64,000 nt of DNA from CAWHJB01 sp963698715 (lineage in GTDB: Bacteria; Chloroflexota; Anaerolineae; Anaerolineales; UBA4823): assembly GCA_963698715.1 (NCBI GenBank), contig CAVORW010000004.1, forward strand, positions 62,001 to 126,000, read 5' to 3'. The notes beneath the pieces were generated by a model. That model saw only the letters and a list, made by a program, of their open reading frames with translations. It searched no databases and was not told the DNA's origin. Every line of letters begins with the position of its first letter. Position 1 is the first letter of the stretch. Both the position numbers and the translations under genes were made by a program. Positions 35,875 to 43,082 of this stretch are shown in pieces.

Positions 35875-36214
35875 TTAGTTCCTGCAACAGCCGGGACCGG
35901 CGTAGCAACCCTGAAATTGCTTCAAAAATCTGAGGGGTGGTTGCTCCGACAATCTGACGGCGAGCTAGTATGATCATATCCCACCCAGGCTGGATCACAT
36001 CCATGTGCGGATGCAAAACAGCTCGTATCTGGCGTTTGGCCCGGTTGCGTTTTACTGCACTCCCAATAGCCTTGCTGGCGGAAATACCGCAGCGCAAGGT
36101 GCCAGTCTCGTTAGGCAGTACGATCAACACAACCAGCGGGTGGGCAAAAGATTTTCCTAACCGCCGCACCCGCTGGAAATCGGTTGATCTGGTCAGGCGG
36201 AACCTGCGCTTCAC
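35864..36214 (-). CDS. rnpA: Ribonuclease P protein component
   Basis: RnpA binds the catalytic RNA of RNase P and helps it process tRNA 5' ends. The 116-residue protein has the family core: KRRFRLTRSTDFQRVRRLGK, a central beta sheet, the conserved basic helix ISASKAIGSAVKRNRAKRQI (RNR motif) and WDMIILAR. It follows rpmH by 67 bases, in the universal rpmH-rnpA order. Confidence 0.95.
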   Translation of the reverse strand: MKRRFRLTRSTDFQRVRRLGKSFAHPLVVLIVLPNETGTLRCGISASKAIGSAVKRNRAKRQIRAVLHPHMDVIQPGWDMIILARRQIVGATTPQIFEAISGLLRRSRLLQELNVN

Positions 36215-36281
36215 CCGTACATCTCAGGAGTGATTCCACTTTCTCATTGCGCCAGCGCCCGTAGGGTTGGAATCCGGTGGA

Positions 36282-36458
36282 TTAACTGTTCCAATTAACT
36301 TTCTTGACGTGATTGTTCATACTCACCGTCAAGCGTTGGCGGCCCTTGGCTCTGCGGGCTTTTAATACTTTACGGCCTACAGATGTCGACATGCGAGACC
36401 GAAAGCCATGAACGCGCATCCGGCGGCGAATTTTTGGTTGGTATGTCCGTTTTGGCAT
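36282..36458 (-). CDS. rpmH: 50S ribosomal protein L34
   Basis: A 58-residue, strongly basic protein. It reads MPKRTYQPKIRRRMRVHGF, then SRMSTSVGRKVLKARRAKGR and QRLTV, the L34 signature. The tail NNHVKKVNWNS is longer than in many L34 proteins. AGGAAG lies 5 bases before the ATG. No dnaA gene follows upstream; folD does instead. Confidence 0.95.
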   Translation of the reverse strand: MPKRTYQPKIRRRMRVHGFRSRMSTSVGRKVLKARRAKGRQRLTVSMNNHVKKVNWNS

Positions 36459-36679
36459 AATACTTCCTATCTTATCAAATAATTTCGCTCTACACGATCG
36501 CTTAAGACCGTTCTAACGAATCTTTTACTATTTCCCGGTCGGCACGTTCTACAGGCGTGGCACAGCAGCGTCTTTCAGCTCACTGCCTGCAGACGAAACC
36601 TGATTATACCGTAACCCGCCAATTTTTGAAAGTTAAATTAAAGGGGAAACCCATCCAACGTTTTTATCGATCTATTTTT

Positions 36680-36718
36680 GTTGTGTGTTTTTGGAGAGTC
36701 TCCCCAAAAACACACAAC
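36680..36718. repeat. Perfect inverted repeat, 15-bp arms
   Basis: GTTGTGTGTTTTTGG (36680-36694) pairs exactly with CCAAAAACACACAAC (36704-36718), with a 9-base loop that itself contains GGAGA-like symmetry. It lies 12 bases after the folD stop codon, so it could terminate folD mRNA, but there is no T-run on that side. Related hairpins are at 37817, 38116, 47186 and 54885. Confidence 0.75.
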
Positions 36719-36730
36719 ATATGCGCCAGC

Positions 36731-37615
36731 TTACTTCTTGCTGTTGGCGATTTGGGCAGCTCGAACAGTATTTTGCAATAGCATGGCGATAGTCATCGGG
36801 CCAACCCCGCCTGGAACGGGCGTGATGGCCCCAGCGACTTCCTTGACCTCATCATAAGCCACATCCCCTACTAATCGGGAACCTTTCGGGTGTGAGGGAT
36901 CATCGATGCGATTGATACCGACATCGATAACTACTGCCCCGGGTTTAACCCAGTCACCGCGCACCATCTCGGCACGCCCCACTGCGGCGATCAGCACATC
37001 AGCTGAGCGAACGACGTCCGGCAAATTCTTGGTGCGGGAGTGGCAAATCGTCACGGTTGCGTTACGCCGAACTAAAAGTAGAGCAACCGGCATACCAACA
37101 ATGTTGGAACGACCAAGAACAACCGCATTGGCTCCCTCTAGTTTAACACCCAGCTCTTCCAGCATAAAAATGCAGCCATATGGAGTGCAGGGCACAAAGA
37201 GCGGATCCCGCCCTTTCTGAGCCAACCGTCCAATATTGACCGGGTGAAAACCATCAACATCCTTTTCCAGGCTAATCGAGTTTAAAACTCGCTCTTCATC
37301 CAGTCCATTTGGCAATGGCAACTGCACTAAGATGCCGTTTATGCGTGGATCGGCGTTCAGTTCCTTTACCAGCGATTCCACTTCTTCTTGAGTGGCGGTA
37401 GCCGGGAGAACATGGCCAAAGGATTCGATTCCCGCCTGGGCACAGGCTTTCTGCTTGGAGTTTACATAAACTTTGGAAGCCGGGTCTTCACCCACCAGCA
37501 CGGTCGCAAGTCCAGGAGCAGGCAAGCCCGCCGCTCTCATTTTGGCTACATCGTCAGCCACCTCAGCACGCACTTTGGCAGCCAGTGCTTTTCCATCGAT
37601 AATTGTTGCAGTCAT
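36731..37615 (-). CDS. folD: Methylenetetrahydrofolate dehydrogenase / cyclohydrolase
   Basis: A 294-residue bifunctional folate enzyme converting 5,10-methylene- to 10-formyl-tetrahydrofolate. Seen: the catalytic YVNSKQKACAQAGI with the Lys after SKQK, the QLPLPNGLDE block, DKDVDGFHPVNIGRL-like KDVDGFHPVNIGRL, PCTPYGC, the NADP site VVLGRSNIVGMPVALLL, and the end PVPGGVGPMTIAMLLQNT. It lies upstream of the rpmH set but is separated by about 270 bases and the hairpin, so it has its own unit. Confidence 0.95.
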   Translation of the reverse strand: MTATIIDGKALAAKVRAEVADDVAKMRAAGLPAPGLATVLVGEDPASKVYVNSKQKACAQAGIESFGHVLPATATQEEVESLVKELNADPRINGILVQLPLPNGLDEERVLNSISLEKDVDGFHPVNIGRLAQKGRDPLFVPCTPYGCIFMLEELGVKLEGANAVVLGRSNIVGMPVALLLVRRNATVTICHSRTKNLPDVVRSADVLIAAVGRAEMVRGDWVKPGAVVIDVGINRIDDPSHPKGSRLVGDVAYDEVKEVAGAITPVPGGVGPMTIAMLLQNTVRAAQIANSKK

Positions 37616-37816
37616 TCTTATCTCCTTTTTGTATTGAAGGTCTGGCAGGGTAATGCCTTGCTTGGTTGATCCAAAATTATGTTCAAGGATGTCCGAGTGT
37701 CTTCAGCCATCCTGTGTTCTACACTTTGACCCTACCATTAAACCTTAAAGTGAGTTGGTTTGCAATTGACATATGTCACGAACTATGTGAATAACGACAC
37801 ATTAGATGTAGTTCTA

Positions 37817-37856
37817 TTGTTCGGTAGGTTCGGCAGAAGCTGCACCTGCCGAACAA
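37817..37856. repeat. Inverted repeat, 12-bp arms
   Basis: TTGTTCGGTAGG pairs with CCTGCCGAACAA with one mismatch; an inner GTTCGGCAG/CTGCCGAAC stem (37828-37836 and 37846-37854) is an alternative fold. The TTGTTCGG core also occurs in the repeats at 38116 and 54885. Confidence 0.6.
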
Positions 37857-38115
37857 CAAGATTATTTAACCTATATACGGGATATATATCCTTATATCCA
37901 GGTAAGGGGATGGCACATTTTGGCTTTGAGGTCCTGTGATCCCGAACTCACGTTATCTACGCTATTCTTGGTACAATTATGGCCGCGTCAATGGCTGGAC
38001 GATTCGCGCAGCATATTTTTTTGGGATGTATCCGTTCAATCGGAAGTTATGCATAGAGCAAATCGGTTCATATTTAGTAGTATTTTCGCTAAATCCATTG
38101 CAAAAAAGAAGGATG

Positions 38116-38162
38116 TGTGGTGTTCGGTTTGGGCGGCTACACCGCCCAAACCGAACACCACA
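38116..38162. repeat. Perfect inverted repeat, 21-bp arms
   Basis: Two 21-base arms (38116-38136 and 38142-38162) are exact complements around a 5-base loop. The arm contains GTGTTCGGTTTGGGCGG. Outer pairing continues imperfectly (AAAAAAGAAGGAT against ATCTCTTTTTT). It lies 90 bases upstream of the lipoprotein gene and could form a cruciform or a very stable RNA hairpin. Confidence 0.85.
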
Positions 38163-38253
38163 ATATCTCTTTTTTCTTAAGTGACTTGCCGAAAAGACCA
38201 TTTAGTTATTTAGATTAATCCTGACCGCAACTATCAACGGAGTAACAGCACTT

Positions 38254-38649
38254 ATGAAACTTTCAACTTTTCTGGGCATAACTTTGACGCTATTCTTCGG
38301 GTTTTGGCTGGCAGCATGTGGTACATCCAGCCAATCCGGTCCGGTGTCCGCCGTAGAAACTTATCAGGGGGCCCTGATAACTGGTGACTTTGATATGCTG
38401 GTTAATACTTCCTGCGCTGATTGGGAAGCACAGGCTCTTTTAGAGCTGGACTCCTTTACCGCAGTCACCATACAGCTTGAGAACAGAGCCTGCCAGGAAG
38501 CCGGCAAGGATGGCGATACCACACTGGTTAGCTGTACCGGCCTGATTAAGGCCAATTATGGAGCCGAGGTGCTCGAAATCGATTTGGCCGACAGGTTATA
38601 TCAGGTTGTATATGAAGGTGGAGAATGGCGCATGTGCGGTTATCGCTAG
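38254..38649 (+). CDS. Small lipoprotein of the acylation cassette
   Basis: A 131-residue secreted lipoprotein. Signal peptide with lipobox LAAC (Cys at residue 22). The mature part has SAVETYQGALITGDFDMLVN and four later Cys, and the overall form (a YxAL..xD near a conserved helix, then beta strands ending GGEWRMCGY) suggests an NTF2- or SnoaL-like cone. The start of the plus-strand cassette, it is only 14 bases upstream of the 39-residue membrane peptide, so they are probably co-transcribed. Function is unknown. Confidence 0.75.
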   Translation: MKLSTFLGITLTLFFGFWLAACGTSSQSGPVSAVETYQGALITGDFDMLVNTSCADWEAQALLELDSFTAVTIQLENRACQEAGKDGDTTLVSCTGLIKANYGAEVLEIDLADRLYQVVYEGGEWRMCGYR

Positions 38650-38663
38650 CTCAGAGGTGCTGG

Positions 38664-38783
38664 ATGTTGCCCAAAATATTTACCCGCGAAAATCTATACG
38701 CACTACTGTTGTGCCTGATCCTGATCCTGATCGTTATCCTAACCACTGATCAGTCACCTCAATGGATATACCAGGGATTTTAG
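38664..38783 (+). CDS. 39-residue membrane peptide, DltX-like
   Basis: ATG at 38664 with AGAGGTGC seven bases upstream encodes MLPKIFTRENLYALLLCLIL then a hydrophobic helix and the tail TTDQSPQWIYQGF. The helix is about 18 residues (10-30). The C-terminal aromatic motif W-I-Y-x-x-F matches the kind of ending seen in DltX, the small partner of the MBOAT acyltransferase DltB. In the Gram-positive Dlt pathway the Tyr of that ending is thought to carry the acyl group. Here it precedes an MBOAT gene by 90 bases, and an FAAL ligase, an ACP and SGNH proteins follow. That it is translated is inferred from the ribosome site, the helix and the context. Confidence 0.75.
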   Translation: MLPKIFTRENLYALLLCLILILIVILTTDQSPQWIYQGF

Positions 38784-38873
38784 CCTGGACCTTCAACATT
38801 ATCTCCGCTCCGCCCGATATTTATTAGGAGGGTGCTACCCCGGGAATTCCCCTAGCCCCTTGATCTACTTTCC

Positions 38874-40334
38874 ATGTCCCTAACCCAAATCCTGGCTCTC
38901 ATCCCATTGGCGGTCGTGATTGGCGCCTTGAAGTCAAGGCCTTGGCGAACTGCCCTTATCCTGGGCAGCAGCTTGCTGGCGGTTTACTGGCTGCAGCCTG
39001 CAACTCCGATACGGAACCTTGATTTCTGGCTGCCTAGCCTGGCAATTTGGTTGACGGTTATGGTGTGGGTAATCACCCATAAGGATGCAACGGGAACTGC
39101 GATCAAGCCCCGTTTTGTCAGCCTGGTCACCTGCCTGACCATTGCTGCGCTCGTCCTGGTCATCGCTGCTACCCGCTATATCTCACCACTGTGCTGCCTG
39201 ACTGCTACCCGGCCTCCAGAAATTTCCAACGTTCTGACGGTCTTGGGGCTGGGCACCCTGGCACTTGCCACCATTTATAGGATGGGCGGACGCTATTGGC
39301 TCGCTTCAGCCGCAACCCTAATCCTGATTGGCCTGTTTTTTTTACTGAAATCCCCGCCACTAGCAGAATGGACCAGCCGTATCCTGAGAACTGTGTCAGG
39401 GCAGGCGGCCAGCCTGGCCAGCCCGCTGGATCTGACCTGGTTGGGATATTCATACCTGGCTTTCCGGCTTCTGCATGTTCTGCGCGATAGCCAGCAGGGA
39501 AAACTTAAACCAGCCTCGTTACCTGACTTCGTGGCCTATGCCCTGTTCTGGCCAGCTTATACAGCCGGCCCGATTGATCGTTCCCAGCATTTCCTGGCCG
39601 AACTGCAGCCAGCGAACCCAATTGACCATTCTCCCTGGATTAACTTTCAAAGTAACAACCTGATCCAGGGTGGTTCCAGGATCCTGTGGGGTGTGTTTAA
39701 AAAGTTCGTATTGGCAGATAGCCTGGCTCTGCTCGCTATCAATCCGCAAAATGCCATCCAAACCGAATCCGCAGGTTGGCTTTGGATTCTGCTTTATGCC
39801 TACAGCTTGAGAATATATTTTGATTTCTCTGGTTACACCGATATTGCCCTGGGATTGGGCGCCTTGATGGGTATCACCTTACCGGAGAATTTTGATCGCC
39901 CCTATACCAGAACCAGCCTGACGGGCTTTTGGAACAGCTGGCACATCACCCTGGCGCAATGGTTTCGAGCTTATTTCTTCAATCCAGTAGCTCGCCGCCT
40001 CAGAAGCGGAAGGAAAATACCGGCGTGGGCGATCATTTTCATCAGCCAGATCAGCACTATGGCTCTAATCGGGTTATGGCATGGTGTCAGCTGGAATTTC
40101 GCCATCTGGGGGATCTGGCACGGGCTGGGCCTGTTTATTAATAACCGCTGGTCCGAATGGCTGCGCCCGCACGCTGCCCAATGGTCGAGCCGGGCGGATA
40201 TAAATTATGTCTTGCAGGCCGGAAGCTGGCTGCTGACGTTTCACTGGGTGGTTTTAGGTTGGGTATGGTTTGCTCTCCCAGAAGTCAGCCAGGCGCTGCA
40301 AGTCTTCCGGCACCTATTTGATTTCATTCAATGA
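38874..40334 (+). CDS. MBOAT family O-acyltransferase (DltB/AlgI-like)
   Basis: A polytopic membrane acyltransferase of 486 residues with about 10-12 helices. The MBOAT core reads ALFWPAYTAGPIDR, YAYSLRIYFDFSGYTDIALG, LPENFDRPYTRTSLTGFWNSWHITLAQWFR, and LIGLWHGVSWNFAIWGIWHG, with the invariant catalytic His of the WHG motif and the second His of NSWHIT. Such proteins move an acyl group from a carrier in the cytoplasm to a hydroxyl on an extracellular polymer. Start ATG at 38874; the nearby ribosome site is weak. The gene is central to the Dlt-like cassette. Confidence 0.92.
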   Translation: MSLTQILALIPLAVVIGALKSRPWRTALILGSSLLAVYWLQPATPIRNLDFWLPSLAIWLTVMVWVITHKDATGTAIKPRFVSLVTCLTIAALVLVIAATRYISPLCCLTATRPPEISNVLTVLGLGTLALATIYRMGGRYWLASAATLILIGLFFLLKSPPLAEWTSRILRTVSGQAASLASPLDLTWLGYSYLAFRLLHVLRDSQQGKLKPASLPDFVAYALFWPAYTAGPIDRSQHFLAELQPANPIDHSPWINFQSNNLIQGGSRILWGVFKKFVLADSLALLAINPQNAIQTESAGWLWILLYAYSLRIYFDFSGYTDIALGLGALMGITLPENFDRPYTRTSLTGFWNSWHITLAQWFRAYFFNPVARRLRSGRKIPAWAIIFISQISTMALIGLWHGVSWNFAIWGIWHGLGLFINNRWSEWLRPHAAQWSSRADINYVLQAGSWLLTFHWVVLGWVWFALPEVSQALQVFRHLFDFIQ

Positions 40335-40353
40335 CTTGCACCTGAGTAATCTT

Positions 40354-41517
40354 ATGCCCGTTTCTCCAAAGTCTCCTTCATCTAGACCCCACCAGACGCG
40401 CTTTGCAGTTCGAGTGCTCCTCAAAACCCTGGCGCTTTTCCTGATCGTCAACCTGTTTTTTGGATGGGTTGATCCTGTTCCACTCATCGGGCGTATTTCT
40501 TTCTACAACTATTTGTTCCCCGGGCGGCAGCGCTTACCGTACAGTGACAATCCCTCCCGGTCTTACAATCTCAGCCTGTTTCAACTGGATGCCATGTTCG
40601 CTTCTCATCTGCTGGCAGCCAGCCCCAAACCAGCTACTGAATTCCGGGTCATCCTGATCGGCGACTCTTCCACCTGGGGTTATTTGCTCCGCCCAGATCA
40701 GACTCTGTCTGCTTATCTAAATGCAGCTGGCTTGCAAACGCCTGATGGACGCAGGGTGCGCGTCTATAACCTTGGTTATCCGGTCATGTCCCTGATGAAA
40801 GACTTGCTGTTTCTTTCGCAAGCAAGTCAATATCAGCCAGATTTGGTGGTCTGGAATTTGACTTTGGAGTCTTTTCCATATGACAAACAACTCTTTGCCC
40901 CAATATTGCAGCACAACCCACAACCGGTTCGCAGCCTGATCCAACAGTATCAACTCAATCTGGACAGCAGTGACCCTCAGTTTGTTGATCGTGGTTTTTG
41001 GGATCGAACCCTGCTTGGGCAACGCCGGACGTTGGCAGATCTGCTCCGGCTTCAGCTTTACGGGATGCTATGGGCCGCAACTGGCATTGATCACGACATT
41101 CCAGCCGATTACACGCCCCGGATGGAAGATTTGCCGGCCGATCAGAGCTTCCATGACCTCCAGCCCCCAGTTCTAAGCCAGGATGAACTTGCCTTTGATA
41201 TTCTCCAAGCCGGGATTCAATCTGCCGGTCCAACTCCGGTGATTATTGTTAACGAACCAATCTTTGTGAGCCAGGGTGAAAACAGCGATATTCGGTACAA
41301 CTTCTATTACCCACGCTGGGCTTATGACGACTACCGGCTACTGCTTAACGAAAGAAGCAGACAGGCAGGTTGGCATTACCTGGATCTTTGGAACGTGATC
41401 GACAGCAACGAATTTACGAATAGTGCAGTCCATCTCAGCCCGGCAGGTTCATCTGAGCTGGCGGGCTGGATCGCAGCAGCCATCCTGGAAGGCCCCTGGG
41501 CTGCCCAAGCCAAATAG
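40354..41517 (+). CDS. SGNH hydrolase-like membrane-anchored protein (DltD/AlgX role)
   Basis: A 387-residue protein with one N-terminal membrane anchor (about 20-36, LLKTLALFLIVNLFFGW) and an outside domain. SGNH blocks: block I with Ser in FRVILIGDSSTWGYLL, the Asn-type block VVWNLTLESF, and the C-terminal His block SAVHLSPAGSSELAG. This is the fold of DltD and AlgX-like proteins that finish acyl transfer at the surface. It starts 19 bases after the MBOAT stop, and a longer in-frame start inside MBOAT is less likely. A weak CTGAG is the only ribosome site. The partner acylation is expected on an outer polymer. Confidence 0.85.
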   Translation: MPVSPKSPSSRPHQTRFAVRVLLKTLALFLIVNLFFGWVDPVPLIGRISFYNYLFPGRQRLPYSDNPSRSYNLSLFQLDAMFASHLLAASPKPATEFRVILIGDSSTWGYLLRPDQTLSAYLNAAGLQTPDGRRVRVYNLGYPVMSLMKDLLFLSQASQYQPDLVVWNLTLESFPYDKQLFAPILQHNPQPVRSLIQQYQLNLDSSDPQFVDRGFWDRTLLGQRRTLADLLRLQLYGMLWAATGIDHDIPADYTPRMEDLPADQSFHDLQPPVLSQDELAFDILQAGIQSAGPTPVIIVNEPIFVSQGENSDIRYNFYYPRWAYDDYRLLLNERSRQAGWHYLDLWNVIDSNEFTNSAVHLSPAGSSELAGWIAAAILEGPWAAQAK

Positions 41518-41695
41518 TATTCTTCCCAACCTGATTCGCTTACCTGCACGACGTATTGGGTATTCAGGTATTTCCCCAATCCGGTAATCTCTATGTTTTT
41601 GGGCTAATAGTGAATTCCCGTTGTGAAGTTAGCTCATATTCGCACAGAACTTAATTTTTCTAAAGTACTGGAGTTGTGGTTATAATCGGTGAGGT

Positions 41696-42712
41696 ATGAG
41701 ACCTAGACGATACTTTTTGGGGATTATCCTGGCTTTGCTCTTGAACGGCTGCTTTTCCACCCAGGTTGGCCCAGTTGCATCGACACCCAGCGAGACAAAA
41801 CTGCAGGTTGGGCTGACCGACACCCCTCCATTTCCTACCGCCTCTGCAATCGCTCCGACTGCGAGCCAAACGCCGGCTGAACCCACTGCCCAACCGGCTC
41901 CCACCAGCATACCGGATCCTGAGCAGGTCACACCCACGAGCTTGCCCACGCTGGGACCTGACGATTGGCAGGAACTCCCAATCATTCCTCAGATCAGTCA
42001 GAGCATAACAACGATCTACCAGCATGGTCTCCAGTTGGGTAATAACCCGCAGGCTTTTTCCAAAATCGGCGACTGCGGTAGTACGCCTGCCTGGTTTTTA
42101 GGCGACTTCGATCGAGGACCCAAGTATTACAGGCTGGGTGAATATCAATATCTGCAGCCCGTAATAGAGGCTTTTCAGGGCTCGTACAGCCGAACAAGCC
42201 TGGCGGCCAAGTCAGGTTTCAATGCTTCTTCCATATTCACGATCTTGTGGTCCGATCGCAGCGTGTGCGAAGCCAACGAAACCCCGATTGCATGTGAATA
42301 CCGGATAAACCAGCCAGCCATGGCTTTTGTTACTATCGGTTCAAATGATGTTTTCCACCAGGAAAAATTTGAGCCTCAGCTGCGAAAAATCATCGAGTAT
42401 TCGATTGAACAAGGTGTTATTCCGATCCTATCAACCAAAGCAGACAACATGGAAAAGGATGGTAGTATTAATGCCACCATTGCCAGCCTGGCGCGGGAAT
42501 ACGATCTGCCTCTCTGGAATTACTGGCAGGCGGTCCAGCCGCTCCCTGACCATGGCTTACAAGAAGATGGCGTTCACCTCACCTGGGGGCCAAACCGGTT
42601 TGATGACCCACATGTGATGGCCACTGCCTGGACGATTCGCAATCTGACTGCCCTGCAAATCCTGGACACTGTCTGGCGTTCTGTTACGGGTCAGTCACCC
42701 GCCCAACCATGA
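41696..42712 (+). CDS. SGNH-like lipoprotein with GDC in block I
   Basis: A 338-residue lipoprotein (lipobox LNGC, Cys 19) with a Pro/Thr/Ser-rich linker to about residue 100 and an SGNH-like domain. Blocks: FSKIGDCGSTPAWFLG, AFVTIGSNDVFH, and EDGVHLTWGPNRFDDP with the Asp-x-x-His pair. The block I residue that is normally the catalytic Ser is Cys here. The protein may therefore be inactive, use a thiol nucleophile, or bind glycan. It follows the anchored SGNH gene and precedes the ACP and ligase genes. Confidence 0.8.
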   Translation: MRPRRYFLGIILALLLNGCFSTQVGPVASTPSETKLQVGLTDTPPFPTASAIAPTASQTPAEPTAQPAPTSIPDPEQVTPTSLPTLGPDDWQELPIIPQISQSITTIYQHGLQLGNNPQAFSKIGDCGSTPAWFLGDFDRGPKYYRLGEYQYLQPVIEAFQGSYSRTSLAAKSGFNASSIFTILWSDRSVCEANETPIACEYRINQPAMAFVTIGSNDVFHQEKFEPQLRKIIEYSIEQGVIPILSTKADNMEKDGSINATIASLAREYDLPLWNYWQAVQPLPDHGLQEDGVHLTWGPNRFDDPHVMATAWTIRNLTALQILDTVWRSVTGQSPAQP

Positions 42713-42833
42713 GCTGGGCTATGCCCGGAAATTGTCTTTTCTGCTGGGGTATATCATCATTATTGCCATCTATGTTCTCTATAAACTGAACAACAATGAA
42801 AAATCAACTATTACCTACCCATCGAGTGAGAAC

Positions 42834-43082
42834 ATGACAGACTCAATCCTTACCGAGTTAAGCGCCTACATTGCTCGCCAGATCTTAAAACAGCCCGATT
42901 TATCGATCGCGGCTGACCAAGCATTGATATCAGGCGGTCTGATCGATTCTTTCAGCCTGGTTGATCTGGCGTTATTTATTGAAGATACCTATGGTGTCCG
43001 GATTGACGATACCGAACTTAATGCCGAAACATTCGACTCACTTAACCAACTGGCAGCCCTGATTGCCGAACGCCTGCCTTGA
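42834..43082 (+). CDS. Acyl carrier protein
   Basis: An 82-residue ACP. Helix 2 carries the phosphopantetheine Ser in GGLIDSFSLVDLALFIEDTY, with DSFS in place of the usual DSL. The acidic helix FIEDTYGVRIDDTELNAET is typical. The start ATG 42834 has GAGTGAG nearby. An in-frame TTG at 42732 would add a hydrophobic helix (SFLLGYIIIIAIYVLYKL), which would make a membrane-tethered ACP. I consider the short form more likely. The stop TGA overlaps the TTG start of the ligase by bases TTGA. Confidence 0.88.
   Translation: MTDSILTELSAYIARQILKQPDLSIAADQALISGGLIDSFSLVDLALFIEDTYGVRIDDTELNAETFDSLNQLAALIAERLP

Larger units (their letters stand above)
37616..38253. other. Spacer with two hairpin repeats
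   Basis: This 640-base region separates folD from the acylation cassette and holds no gene. It contains an inverted repeat at 37817-37856 and a long one at 38116-38162. A possible promoter for the plus-strand cassette, TTGACA near 37768 with GAATAA 17 bases on, is weak. Confidence 0.4.

Noticed and set aside
36459..36730. Replication origin beside rpmH
   Set aside because: dnaA is absent and I find no cluster of TTATCCACA-type boxes, only a hairpin. A single DnaA-like box near 19835 is not an origin either.
38116..38162. CRISPR repeat
   Set aside because: It is a single palindrome without regularly spaced copies or spacers; no cas genes are present.
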